A stretch of DNA of 64,000 bases from Rariglobus sp. (GTDB lineage: Bacteria > Verrucomicrobiota > Verrucomicrobiia > Opitutales > Opitutaceae). The notes beneath the pieces are model-generated. The model had not been told where the DNA came from. It saw only the letters and a program-made list of their open reading frames with translations, and made no database searches. Made by a program: the position numbers and the translations under genes. Shown here one piece after another: positions 35,129 to 42,837 of this stretch (position 1 is its first letter; each line of letters starts with the position of its first letter). The stretch covers positions 1 to 64,000 of the forward strand of contig JAQSWS010000021.1 in the NCBI GenBank assembly GCA_029266495.1, written 5' to 3'.

Positions 35129-36268
35129 TTAAAGCCGCTGCGCACCGTCGCCCGTGCGCATGTGCAGCACATCAGGCCGTGCTCCGTATTTCCGGGCGTA
35201 GGCATCCGCAACCACCTGGGCCTGCGCGTCATCAAATGCCGCGTTCGTCAAGGCCATGACCGCGCCGCCGAAGCCACCACCCGTAAGCCGCGCGCCGTAA
35301 ACGTTCGCCTCGCCCGCGAGCGTATCCACCAGGAAATCGAGCTCCTCCGTGCTGTTGCCAAACAGGTGTTGCGAACTGCGATGCGATGCGGTGAGCAAGG
35401 TTCCGACTGCGGGCAAATCGCCCTTTTCCAGCACCTTGACCGCCTCATCCACCCGCCCGATCTCCTCGACCACGTGCTTTGCGCGTTTGTAAGCGTCCGC
35501 GGAAAGCGATCCTTTCGCGCCCTCGACTTTCGCCGGGGTCGCCTCGACGAGCAGCGACACGCCCAACGCCTTTGCCGCCTCCATGCACTCACGGTGGCGG
35601 GCGGCATAAAGTCCGTCCACGAGCGCGTGCTTCGTGTGAGTATTAAAAATCCAAAAATGCGCATCGGCGGGCAGCGGCACGGTATCGAAGCGCGGTCCCC
35701 GGCAATCGATGAACACCAGGGAATCCGCCTTGCCAAAGCCCGACACACCCTGGTCCAGAATGCCGCAAGGCACGCCCACAAAATGATTCTCCGCATGCTT
35801 GCCGATCTTCACGAGCGTCTCGCGGTCCGCCTGCTGGCCGGTGATGGCGAGAAATGCCAGACCCGACGCCAGCTCGATCGCCGCGCTGCTGGAGAGCCCC
35901 GCGCCCGTCGGCAAATCGGACATGGCCACGTAATCAAAGCCGTGCGGAACATGCAATCCGAACGCCGGCAGGGCCGCGATCACACCAAGCGGATAGTTGA
36001 TCCAACTCGCCTCCCCCACCTGTTTGACGCTCACGGCGGCATCGAGGGTCTCCATCTTGCAGGTGAACAAGCTGTAGAAGTTGCGCTGTCCATCCTCCCG
36101 CGGAGCAATCGCCACCCACACGCCGCGATCAATGGAAGCCCCGAGCACCGTGCCGCCATTGTAATCGGTATGATTGCCGATGAACTCGATACGACCGGGC
36201 GCACGCGTGATGACGGCGGGCTCGCGACCGTGGACTTGCTGAAAGAGGGCGGCGATTTTCTGCTTCAT
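35129..36268 (-). CDS. galK: galactokinase
   Basis: The 379-residue protein phosphorylates galactose at C1 in the Leloir pathway. The galactose signature is APGRIEFIGNHTDYNGG (about 20-36), the GHMP ATP loop is LPTGAGLSSSAAIELASG, and the C-terminal GHMP motif is GARLTGGGFGGAVMAL. The start at 36268 (MKQKIAAL) gives the family N-terminus. A longer reading would add 34 unlikely residues. It converges on pilD with a 21-base gap. GH42 and GH16 enzymes encoded further on could supply galactose, but galT or galE is not in the window. Confidence 0.94.
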   Translation of the reverse strand: MKQKIAALFQQVHGREPAVITRAPGRIEFIGNHTDYNGGTVLGASIDRGVWVAIAPREDGQRNFYSLFTCKMETLDAAVSVKQVGEASWINYPLGVIAALPAFGLHVPHGFDYVAMSDLPTGAGLSSSAAIELASGLAFLAITGQQADRETLVKIGKHAENHFVGVPCGILDQGVSGFGKADSLVFIDCRGPRFDTVPLPADAHFWIFNTHTKHALVDGLYAARHRECMEAAKALGVSLLVEATPAKVEGAKGSLSADAYKRAKHVVEEIGRVDEAVKVLEKGDLPAVGTLLTASHRSSQHLFGNSTEELDFLVDTLAGEANVYGARLTGGGFGGAVMALTNAAFDDAQAQVVADAYARKYGARPDVLHMRTGDGAQRL

Positions 36269-36380
36269 GGAAGCCTGCCGGAATGCCCTGCCGAACCCCG
36301 TGCCGTCAACGGTCTTTCGCAAAGGTGAACTCTGCCACAAGCCCCGGAGCGCGGCAGTTCGCCGACCCACGGCCCGATCC

Positions 36381-36599
36381 CTACTTCGTCACGCCCTCGA
36401 ATCCCGGCGGCGCTTCGCCTTGCGCGCCCTTGGTCACCAATTGCAACAAGTAGCCCATCGCCTCCACCCGCGAAATCCCCCGTTGCGCAACCAGCTGCTC
36501 GCAACGCTTGAGCAATTGATCCGCCATCGTGGCGGCCGCCACCGGTGTCGCCGCCCCGAGCTTGGTGCAAAATTGAATAAGCTGTTCGCGTTCGGTCAT
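36381..36599 (-). CDS. small 72-residue protein translationally coupled to ygfZ
   Basis: MTEREQLIQFCTKLG begins a 72-residue, mostly helical protein with two cysteines (residues 11 and 33). Its ATG overlaps the stop of the ygfZ-type gene by four bases (ATGA), so it is very likely translated. It has no signal peptide, membrane segment or recognised domain. Its position suggests a link with iron-sulfur or folate metabolism, but no function can be assigned. Confidence 0.7.
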   Translation of the reverse strand: MTEREQLIQFCTKLGAATPVAAATMADQLLKRCEQLVAQRGISRVEAMGYLLQLVTKGAQGEAPPGFEGVTK

Positions 36600-37522
36600 G
36601 GCAGGTCGACCAATGCAATAAAACCTTCGCCGCCCGGTTCGGGTGCAAGCAACGCCGCCGGATCCAGCCCCAGCTTGGTGATCATCGCGATCCCGATGAA
36701 CCCGCCCGCACCATCCGCCACCGCCGAGCGCAACTCGCCTACCCGCTTCTCCCCTTGCAACAAAGCCGAAGGCACGGCCGGAGGGATTCGTCCCCCGGCC
36801 CGCACGCGCACCAGCCGCCGCCGCACGGTGCCCATCGCCTTGAGCCGCGCCATCACCTCCTGCCCCAGATAGCAGCCCTTCGTGTAAGAAATCGCCACCG
36901 CGTCCAAACCTCCTTCGTTCGGCAGATCGCCAGGCCCGATATCCTGCGGAACCTTGGGAATTCCGGCCGCGATCCGTTTCCGTTCCAACTCCTCCGCCGG
37001 CACTTCCGTCAACCCGCCCGGCACCGGGGCGGTGCAGGGCAACAGCCATTCGAAACTCGGTCGATTCTCGCGCCTGCCGGAAAAAACAAATCCTCCACCC
37101 GCACGTTTGAATTCTCCCACCGCCGGCACCCCACCCGCCTGCCGGGCCAGCCAGGCCTCCGCGTCGGCCCCCCCCACCGCGATCCCCTGCCAGTCTGCCG
37201 TGACGTCGGTCACCACCACATCATCCGCGATGATATAGGATTCAAGTCGCTCCCGAATGCCCGTCGCGCCCGACGAAAAACTAATAATCCACACACTATC
37301 AGGTGCTTCCCTAAGCACAAAACTATCGGCCAGCACCTTCCCCTTTTGATTCAACCATAACCCATAGGCGGCCGCATCAGGCGTCGACGACCTCAATTCC
37401 TGCGTAAGCTGCCCTTGCAAAAAGGATAAGGCGTCCTCACCGGTTACATGCAGGCATGCGGCGGGCCGATGCACGTTCTTCCACGTCATATCGGGATCGA
37501 AAATAATGAGGTTTTTATCCAT
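36596..37522 (-). CDS. ygfZ: folate-binding YgfZ/GcvT-like protein
   Basis: The 308-residue protein has the GcvT-like fold used in iron-sulfur cluster enzyme maintenance. The family signature KGCYLGQEVMARL (about residues 215-227) contains the critical Cys. The N-terminus (HVTGEDALSFLQGQLTQEL) and LWLNQKGKVLADSFVL are also typical. Members bind tetrahydrofolate and help MiaB-type enzymes. It is the first gene of a two-gene unit with the 72-residue protein. Upstream lie the structured element B and a divergent DAHP synthase. Confidence 0.9.
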   Translation of the reverse strand: MDKNLIIFDPDMTWKNVHRPAACLHVTGEDALSFLQGQLTQELRSSTPDAAAYGLWLNQKGKVLADSFVLREAPDSVWIISFSSGATGIRERLESYIIADDVVVTDVTADWQGIAVGGADAEAWLARQAGGVPAVGEFKRAGGGFVFSGRRENRPSFEWLLPCTAPVPGGLTEVPAEELERKRIAAGIPKVPQDIGPGDLPNEGGLDAVAISYTKGCYLGQEVMARLKAMGTVRRRLVRVRAGGRIPPAVPSALLQGEKRVGELRSAVADGAGGFIGIAMITKLGLDPAALLAPEPGGEGFIALVDLP

Positions 37523-37607
37523 CTAAACTGGAGCAATTTGAAGCAAGTGCTGAGAGATTCTGAGAACTTTATATTGACCAGAATCGAGCATCGACTACTT
37601 CTTACAA

Positions 37608-37767
37608 CGTTAGATTAAAACACTTCTCCTGCCTAGCAGGAGTTTTGGGGTAACTAAGAAAGCAAATGGCCGGTCGCTTAGGGGTAGGCGACCGGCCAAC
37701 TTATTTTTAAGATTCGAGACCGTCAGAAATCCCCACCGCACCGCTTCCCATCCGAAGCGGTTTTTTT
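37608..37767 (+). ncRNA. structured RNA candidate, copy B, with promoter-like box and terminator
   Basis: Hairpin 1 is CTCCTGC/GCAGGAG (37626-37632 with 37636-37642), followed by TTTTGGGGTAA. The main hairpin is a perfect 10-bp stem GGCCGGTCGC/GCGACCGGCC (37668-37677 with 37688-37697) around the loop TTAGGGGTAG. Order, stem length and the TTAGGGGT loop match copy A at 28.2 kb while the stems differ. A possible -35 box TTGACC lies at 37574-37579 with a weak -10 about 16 bases on. A clear terminator closes the unit on the plus strand (CCGCTTC/GAAGCGG, 37741-37760, then seven T). It may be a free small RNA of roughly 150 bases, or an attenuated leader of the DAHP synthase gene. The first base is a guess. 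Confidence 0.5.
37741..37767 (+). terminator. rho-independent terminator after structured element B
   Basis: Perfect 7-bp stem CCGCTTC/GAAGCGG with a 6-nt loop and a T7 tract. It lies 145 bases before the DAHP synthase start, so it either ends a small RNA or works as an attenuator. Confidence 0.8.
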
Positions 37768-37791
37768 GCGCCCTCTCGTAATTCCCCGGCC

Positions 37792-37840
37792 GGTCATTGG
37801 TCATTGGTCATTGGTCATTGGTCATTGGTCATTGGTCATT
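37792..37840. repeat. seven exact tandem copies of GGTCATT
   Basis: A 49-base microsatellite of a 7-base unit, 72 bases before the DAHP synthase ATG. The same unit (AATGACC on the other strand) is repeated at 58045-58079 inside the start of the large prepilin gene. Confidence 0.95.
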
Positions 37841-37911
37841 CCGAGCGCCGCTCGGCGCGGCGCTCGGCAGGCTTGCCCTCGGGGAGACAGTTGCGCCACT
37901 TTCTTCCCTTC

Positions 37912-38967
37912 ATGCACAAGACGTCCGACATCAATGTCGTGGAGACCCGCCCTCTCCCCTCGCCCGCCCAGTTGCTGGCCGAATTGCCAAAAACCGAGGC
38001 CCAGGCGGATTTCATCACGCGCACCCGCGACGAAATCAACCGCCTCATTTTCACGAGCGACCGCCGCTTTCTCCTCATTATCGGCCCTTGCTCGATTCAC
38101 GACACCGAGGCCGGACGCGATTATGCCCGGCGCCTCGCCAAACTCGCGGCCGAAGTCTCCGACCGCGTGATGGTGGTCATGCGCGTCTATTTTGAGAAAC
38201 CCCGCACCACCGTCGGATGGAAGGGCCTCGTGATGGACCCGCATCTCGACGGCTCCCACGACATCGCCGCCGGCCTTCGCCTCGGTCGCGCCTTCCTTCG
38301 CGAAGTGCTCGATCTCGGCCTGCCCACCGCCACCGAGTTCCTCGACCCGATCACCCCTCAATACATCGCCGACCTCGTCTGCTGGGGTGCCATTGGCGCC
38401 CGCACCACCGAATCACAGACGCACCGCCAGCTCGCCTCGGGCCTGTCGATGGCCATCGGCTTCAAGAATGGCACCGACGGCAATCTCACCACGGCGGTCA
38501 ACGCCATCAAAGCCGCCGGCCAGCCCCAGACTTTTCTCGGCGTCAGCCTCGAAGGCGCGGCCTCGGCGATTGTCACCCGTGGCAATCCCAATTGCCACAT
38601 CGTCCTCCGCGGCGGATCCGCGGGTCCCAACTACTCCGCCGACCATATCGTCAAAACCGAACAGGCGCTCACCAAGGGCGGCCTTCCGCTCTCAATTCTC
38701 GTCGACGCATCGCACGACAACTCGGCCAAAAAACCCGAGCTCCAGCCCGACGTGATCCGCGCGCTCCTGTCACAGATCAGCGCCGGTAACACCTCGATCA
38801 TGGGCGCGATGGTCGAAAGCAACATCGAGAGCGGCAATCAGCCCTTCCCCCAGCCCAAGGACAAACTCCGCTACGGCGTGAGCATCACCGACGGCTGCAT
38901 CGGTTGGGACACGACCGAAAAGATGGTGCGCGAAATCCACGCCGCCCTCGCCCCGCATTTCGCCTGA
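37912..38967 (+). CDS. class I 3-deoxy-D-arabino-heptulosonate 7-phosphate synthase
   Basis: The 351-residue enzyme condenses phosphoenolpyruvate and erythrose 4-phosphate, the first step of aromatic amino-acid synthesis. Class I AroF/G/H features are clear: LIIGPCSIHD (metal and PEP binding), MRVYFEKPRTTVGWKGL, ATEFLDPITPQY, WGAIGARTTESQTHRQLASG, FKNGTDG and VSITDGCIGWDTTE. The length is normal from ATG 37912 (MHKTSDINVV). A start further upstream would translate the GGTCATT repeats. Which aromatic amino acid inhibits it cannot be told. Upstream are element B, a terminator and the 7-base repeat. Confidence 0.94.
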   Translation: MHKTSDINVVETRPLPSPAQLLAELPKTEAQADFITRTRDEINRLIFTSDRRFLLIIGPCSIHDTEAGRDYARRLAKLAAEVSDRVMVVMRVYFEKPRTTVGWKGLVMDPHLDGSHDIAAGLRLGRAFLREVLDLGLPTATEFLDPITPQYIADLVCWGAIGARTTESQTHRQLASGLSMAIGFKNGTDGNLTTAVNAIKAAGQPQTFLGVSLEGAASAIVTRGNPNCHIVLRGGSAGPNYSADHIVKTEQALTKGGLPLSILVDASHDNSAKKPELQPDVIRALLSQISAGNTSIMGAMVESNIESGNQPFPQPKDKLRYGVSITDGCIGWDTTEKMVREIHAALAPHFA

Positions 38968-39044
38968 TTTAACCGCCATTTTCGCGCAACAAATCGCAAT
39001 CCCTGCGTTCCGCTTCTTCCCTCAACCCGCTAACCTTACCAGCC

Positions 39045-40034
39045 ATGAGCAAAACTCCCATTCGCGTCGCCGTCACCGGTGCAGCCGGTCAGATCTCCTA
39101 TTCGCTTCTTTTCCGCATCGCCTCCGGCGCGATGTTCGGCCCCGACCAGCCGGTCATTCTCCAACTCATCGAAGTCCCGGTCGAAAAAGCCATGAAGGCC
39201 CTCGAAGGTGTCGCGATGGAACTCGATGACTGCGCCTTCCCGCTCCTCAAGGGCATGGTCCTCACCGACGACCCGCGCACCGGCTTCAAAGACGCGAACT
39301 GGTCCCTTCTCGTTGGCGCCAAGCCCCGCGGTCCCGGCATGGAGCGCGCCGACCTCCTCAAGGACAACGGCAAGATCTTTATCGGCCAGGGCAAGATCAT
39401 CGATGAAGTCTCCGCCGCCGATGCCCGCGTCGCCGTGGTCGGCAATCCTGCCAACACCAACTGCATGATCGCCGCCTCGCAGGCCAAGCGCCTCACGCCC
39501 GATCGCTTCACCGCCATGGTGCGCCTCGACCAAAACCGCGCCCAGGCCCAGCTTGCCAAAAAGGCAGGCGTCGAGCTCACCGCCGTCAAAGACATCTTCA
39601 TCTACGGCAATCACAGCCCGACCATGTTCCCCGCGTTCAAACACGCGACGATCAATGGCAAGCCCGCCAAGGAAGTCATCAACGACTGCGACTGGCTCAA
39701 GGGACCGTTCCTTGAAACCGTCGGCAAGCGCGGTGCCGCGATCATCGCCGCCCGAGGCCTGTCCTCGGCCGCCTCCGCCGCCAACGCGTTGGTCGACCAC
39801 GTCCGCTCGCTGGTCACTCCGGGCGCGATTCACTCCGTCGCCGTGAAGAGCGAAGGCCGCTATGGCTTCGACCCCGAAGTCTGGGCCGGCATGCCGGTGC
39901 GCACGACCACACCTGGCAGTTACGAGGTCATCACCAGCTACGAAATGTGCGATTTCTGCAAAGAAAAGATCGCCCTCACCAACAAGGAACTCGTCGAAGA
40001 GCGCGCCGCCGTCCTCGACATGATCAAGGCCTGA
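39045..40034 (+). CDS. mdh: malate dehydrogenase
   Basis: The 329-residue enzyme interconverts malate and oxaloacetate with NAD in the citric acid cycle. The NAD-binding loop is [19 protein letters not shown]. Substrate residues are in the mobile loop [15 protein letters not shown] and in [12 protein letters not shown]. The catalytic His is in [19 protein letters not shown] and the length place it in the type 2 (cytosolic-like) MDH group also seen in many Gram-negative bacteria. It is followed by a REP-like sequence and a strong terminator. Confidence 0.95.
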   Translation: MSKTPIRVAVTGAAGQISYSLLFRIASGAMFGPDQPVILQLIEVPVEKAMKALEGVAMELDDCAFPLLKGMVLTDDPRTGFKDANWSLLVGAKPRGPGMERADLLKDNGKIFIGQGKIIDEVSAADARVAVVGNPANTNCMIAASQAKRLTPDRFTAMVRLDQNRAQAQLAKKAGVELTAVKDIFIYGNHSPTMFPAFKHATINGKPAKEVINDCDWLKGPFLETVGKRGAAIIAARGLSSAASAANALVDHVRSLVTPGAIHSVAVKSEGRYGFDPEVWAGMPVRTTTPGSYEVITSYEMCDFCKEKIALTNKELVEERAAVLDMIKA

Positions 40035-40063
40035 GTAGACGCGGCATCTTGTCGCGTTTCCCC
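40035..40063. repeat. dispersed palindromic repeat, copy 1
   Basis: GTAGACGCGGCATCTTGTCGCG starts directly after the mdh stop codon. It is a near-perfect hairpin (ACGCGGCA/TGTCGCGT). A second copy at 40872 differs at one base in the arms. Confidence 0.7.
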
Positions 40064-40093
40064 AAACGGCGCCCCTCCCGGGCGCCGTTTTTT
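40064..40093 (+). terminator. rho-independent terminator of mdh
   Basis: Perfect 11-bp stem AAACGGCGCCC/GGGCGCCGTTT with loop CTCCC, followed by T. It lies 30 bases past the stop codon. Confidence 0.9.
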
Positions 40094-40105
40094 ATTGGAG
40101 GCGCC

Positions 40106-40822
40106 TCACAACAACCCCGCCAGCGCCCGGTCCTTCGTCAGCGCAAACGCCTTCCTCACGGCCGCGAACGCCTCGACCAATTCACGCGGCGAACCGCTCC
40201 GTTCAAAGCGCATCTCCAGCGATGCGCCATCACATACCACCGCCGCATCGACACCCGCGACCGTGAGCGTGCAATCGCGATAATCCGACGGGTAATCCAC
40301 GCGCAACCGGGCCGTCTCTTCATCGGCATCGAGCCCTTCCACCGCATCGATGACCGCCTCGACACGGACGCCTTTTTTCAACGCAAACGCGATCGCTGAG
40401 AACTGTCCTGCGAACAACCCGTTGAACTCCTCCACCTGCAATAAATCGCCGCTCTTGATCGAGTGCAGCGTCCGGGTGATCGCATAGTTCGAGGGGTCAC
40501 CCGCCTCCAGCGCATAGGCAATCTCCAGGGTAAAATCCTTCGCGCTCAGCACCGCCACCGGCGACGTCACATCCAGCCCGATGTCCTTCCGCTTGTAACC
40601 GAGCGCCTCCTTCGCCCGCTGAAAAAATCCCTCCGCCTCCTCGGACAACTCCGCCGCACACAACTTCGCCAAAAAGCCCGACGTCGCGTTGTTCACCGCA
40701 TCCGGCACCGTGTGCCGGGACTTGTCGAAGCCGCGCAGATTTTTAAACGCACCGCCGCCCCTCCCCACCAAGCTGACTTGGGAAATAAACGAACGTGGAT
40801 CATCAGCCGCCGACTTGGCCAT
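40106..40822 (-). CDS. conserved-looking protein of unknown function, 238 residues
   Basis: A 238-residue protein with no signal peptide or membrane helix, so probably cytoplasmic. It reads as an alpha/beta protein: an N-terminal part with HTVPDAVNNATSGFLAKL and FFQRAKEALGYKRKDIGL, then alternating strands (AVLSAKDFTLEIAYAL, AARLRVDYPSDY-like segments) and a C-terminal helix (ELVEAFAAVRKAFALTKDRAL). Codon use is like that of its neighbours. I do not recognise the family. It is placed between the mdh terminator and a divergent mutT-like gene, which gives no hint of function. Confidence 0.75.
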   Translation of the reverse strand: MAKSAADDPRSFISQVSLVGRGGGAFKNLRGFDKSRHTVPDAVNNATSGFLAKLCAAELSEEAEGFFQRAKEALGYKRKDIGLDVTSPVAVLSAKDFTLEIAYALEAGDPSNYAITRTLHSIKSGDLLQVEEFNGLFAGQFSAIAFALKKGVRVEAVIDAVEGLDADEETARLRVDYPSDYRDCTLTVAGVDAAVVCDGASLEMRFERSGSPRELVEAFAAVRKAFALTKDRALAGLL

Positions 40823-40871
40823 AAAGCGTCGAGTCAGTGCACGAACCCGCGCGACCGGAAGTCTAAAGAAA

Positions 40872-40899
40872 GTAGACGCGGCATCTTGCCGCGTTCACC
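40872..40899. repeat. dispersed palindromic repeat, copy 2, in the mutT leader
   Basis: GTAGACGCGGCATCTTGCCG followed by CGTT forms a perfect hairpin ACGCGGCA/TGCCGCGT with a 3-nt loop, 9 bases before the mutT-like start. It is nearly identical to the sequence after mdh. Confidence 0.75.
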
Positions 40900-40907
40900 G
40901 TGCCCCC

Positions 40908-41327
40908 ATGTCCACCGCTCCGATCCTCGTCGTCTGCGCCCTCATCGAACGTGACGGCTGCGTGCTCATGGCCCAGCGCCCCGCGCACAAGCATCTCGGC
41001 GGAAAATGGGAGTTCCCCGGAGGTAAAATCGAGCCCGGCGAAACCCCCGAGTTCGCGCTCCACCGCGAACTCCAGGAAGAACTCGGATGCACCGTCGAAA
41101 TTCTCCGCCCGCTCGCCCCGCATACGCACGCCTACGCCACCGTCACCGTGCAACTGATCCCCTTTGTCGTCCGGCTCTGTCCGGGCGGCGGCCAGCCGCA
41201 GACGCATGAACACGCCGCCCTTCAATGGGTCCCCTTCAACGAGCTTGCCGCGCTTGATCTGCCCGAGGCAGACCTGCCCATCATCGCCGATTATCTCCGG
41301 ACGGTTCCGGCGTCGCCCGAGGCGTGA
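40908..41327 (+). CDS. MutT-like Nudix hydrolase (8-oxo-dGTP diphosphatase type)
   Basis: The 139-residue protein has a complete Nudix box, GGKIEPGETPEFALHRELQEE plus LG, at about residues 40-61. It starts VVCALIERDGCVLMAQRP and continues GGKWEFPGGK, the usual MutT context, so removal of oxidised dGTP from the nucleotide pool is the likely job. The C-terminus (LQWVPFNELAALDLPEADLPI) is also typical. ATG 40908 is used because upstream codons cross a palindromic repeat. Confidence 0.9.
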   Translation: MSTAPILVVCALIERDGCVLMAQRPAHKHLGGKWEFPGGKIEPGETPEFALHRELQEELGCTVEILRPLAPHTHAYATVTVQLIPFVVRLCPGGGQPQTHEHAALQWVPFNELAALDLPEADLPIIADYLRTVPASPEA

Positions 41328-41383
41328 GCCAAGGGAGTTCGCATCCGCCCGCCCCGCACCGTTCCCCCGCACACAATGACTCC

Positions 41384-41418
41384 GGAAAGTTTGTCACTTA
41401 ATAAGTGACAAACTTTCC
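41384..41418. repeat. 35-bp perfect palindrome
   Basis: GGAAAGTTTGTCACTTA, one A, then its exact complement TAAGTGACAAACTTTCC: 17-bp arms with no mismatch. It is AT-rich against its surroundings and lies between two convergent genes, 18 bases past the start of the gap to the FAD oxidoreductase stop. It has no T tract, so it is not a standard terminator. Confidence 0.9.
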
Positions 41419-41436
41419 AAGCGCGCACGTGCATCT

Positions 41437-42756
41437 TCAGACGAACGCGCCCTGCTTGCGCAGCGTTTCGCGCAGCAGGTTCACGTCGAGCTGGCGGGTC
41501 GAGGTCAGGTCCTGCTTCACACAGAGCGCCGCCGCCGCGCCCGCGCCTTCGCCGATCGCCATCACCTGCGGGGTGATGCGGATCGCCGCATGAGCCTCAT
41601 GCGTGCTGTCGAGGCAGCGCGATGCAATCAGCAGGTTGTCCACGCCCTGCGCCCGGATGCTGCGGTAGGGGATCTCATACCACTTGCCCTCGGGCGGATG
41701 GATTCGCTCCGTGCCCTCGCCCGTCGGACTGTGGATGTCGATGAACCAGTTTCCACGCGCGATGCAGTCTTCGAAAGAAACAACATCGATGATGTCCCTC
41801 GCGGTAATGGTATGATCGCAGCGGATACGACGCGTTTCGCGCACGCCGATGTGCGGAGCCGTCTCGGAAACCACCGCGTTCTCAAATCCCGGAATATGTT
41901 TTTTGAGAAACGCCGCGACTTCGGCGACCTGGCGGCGGCCCTCGATCATCGCGTCCGTCACGTCGCGCAGCTTGGTGCCGTCCTTGTTGATGATGCGCGT
42001 GGTGTTGAAGTTCCACTCGCCCGGCCGCGGGTTGCGCGACGACAGCACGTCCTCCCGCGGCACGGTGACCTCGCCGCGGGCCTTGGCCGCCTGCCAGGCG
42101 CGCGCAAAATCCGGGTCTGCTTTCTTAGATTCCATCGCCCGCGCGTCGTCGACGCCGGTCATCTTGAAAATCATCGTCATCGGTTGAACACCGCCGTCGC
42201 TCTCACGCCCCTGGTCGGCGGGGACGCCTGCCAGCACGCTCACATCACCGTCGCCGGAAGCATCGATGATCATCTTCGCAAGGATGACCTGACGGCCCTC
42301 CTTCGACTCAATGATCACGCCGCGGACGCGGTTTCCTTCGCGGATCACGCCCGCCACCTGGGCAAAGAAATACGGCGTCACGCCCGCGGACGTCACCAGC
42401 CGGTCGAGCGTGACCTTGGCCGTCTCGGAATCGTAGGTGCCGGAGGCACCGTAGCTGTCGGCGCCCCATCCATTGTCATTCCAGCCACCCGCGGCCGCCC
42501 ACGAATTGACGACTTCGGTGAAAATCCCGCGCACATACGGGAACGGCATGATCGCACTGAGAATGCCGGCCGTCCATGTGCCGCCGAAGCTTCCGAAGCG
42601 TTCGACGAGGATCGTCTTCGCACCGTTGCGCGCGGCCGACACCGCGGCGCCGATGCCGCCCGGACCGCCACCGACGACCAGCACATCGGCCTCGGCCACA
42701 ACCGGAAGCTTGCGCGCAGGCTCTTCATAAAAACCAGAAACAGGGGTTGAACTCAT
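41437..42756 (-). CDS. FAD-dependent oxidoreductase (FAD_oxidored family)
   Basis: The 439-residue protein has an N-terminal dinucleotide fold (ADVLVVGGGPGGIGAAVSAARNGAKTILVER). IIDASGDGDVSVLAGVP is the second FAD motif, and a C-terminal FAD segment reads NLLIASRCLDSTHEAHAAIR. No signal peptide is visible, so it is probably cytoplasmic. In Verrucomicrobiota and Planctomycetota such proteins often sit in carbohydrate loci, but their substrates are mostly unknown. The ATG at 42756 is preferred over a GTG at 42765. It diverges from an AraC regulator with an 81-base gap, so that regulator is its likely controller. Confidence 0.85.
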   Translation of the reverse strand: MSSTPVSGFYEEPARKLPVVAEADVLVVGGGPGGIGAAVSAARNGAKTILVERFGSFGGTWTAGILSAIMPFPYVRGIFTEVVNSWAAAGGWNDNGWGADSYGASGTYDSETAKVTLDRLVTSAGVTPYFFAQVAGVIREGNRVRGVIIESKEGRQVILAKMIIDASGDGDVSVLAGVPADQGRESDGGVQPMTMIFKMTGVDDARAMESKKADPDFARAWQAAKARGEVTVPREDVLSSRNPRPGEWNFNTTRIINKDGTKLRDVTDAMIEGRRQVAEVAAFLKKHIPGFENAVVSETAPHIGVRETRRIRCDHTITARDIIDVVSFEDCIARGNWFIDIHSPTGEGTERIHPPEGKWYEIPYRSIRAQGVDNLLIASRCLDSTHEAHAAIRITPQVMAIGEGAGAAAALCVKQDLTSTRQLDVNLLRETLRKQGAFV

Positions 42757-42837
42757 GGCTTCCACAGTGCCCCGGCGCCTCGAATCCGCCAGTGACGACG
42801 CTTGCTTAGCTTACATATTAAGTTGTAATTTTTCAGC

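Noticed and set aside
37804-37911. N-terminal extension of DAHP synthase through the GGTCATT repeat
   Set aside because: The normal family N-terminus begins at 37912, and the extension (repeated VIGHWSL) is a translated microsatellite.
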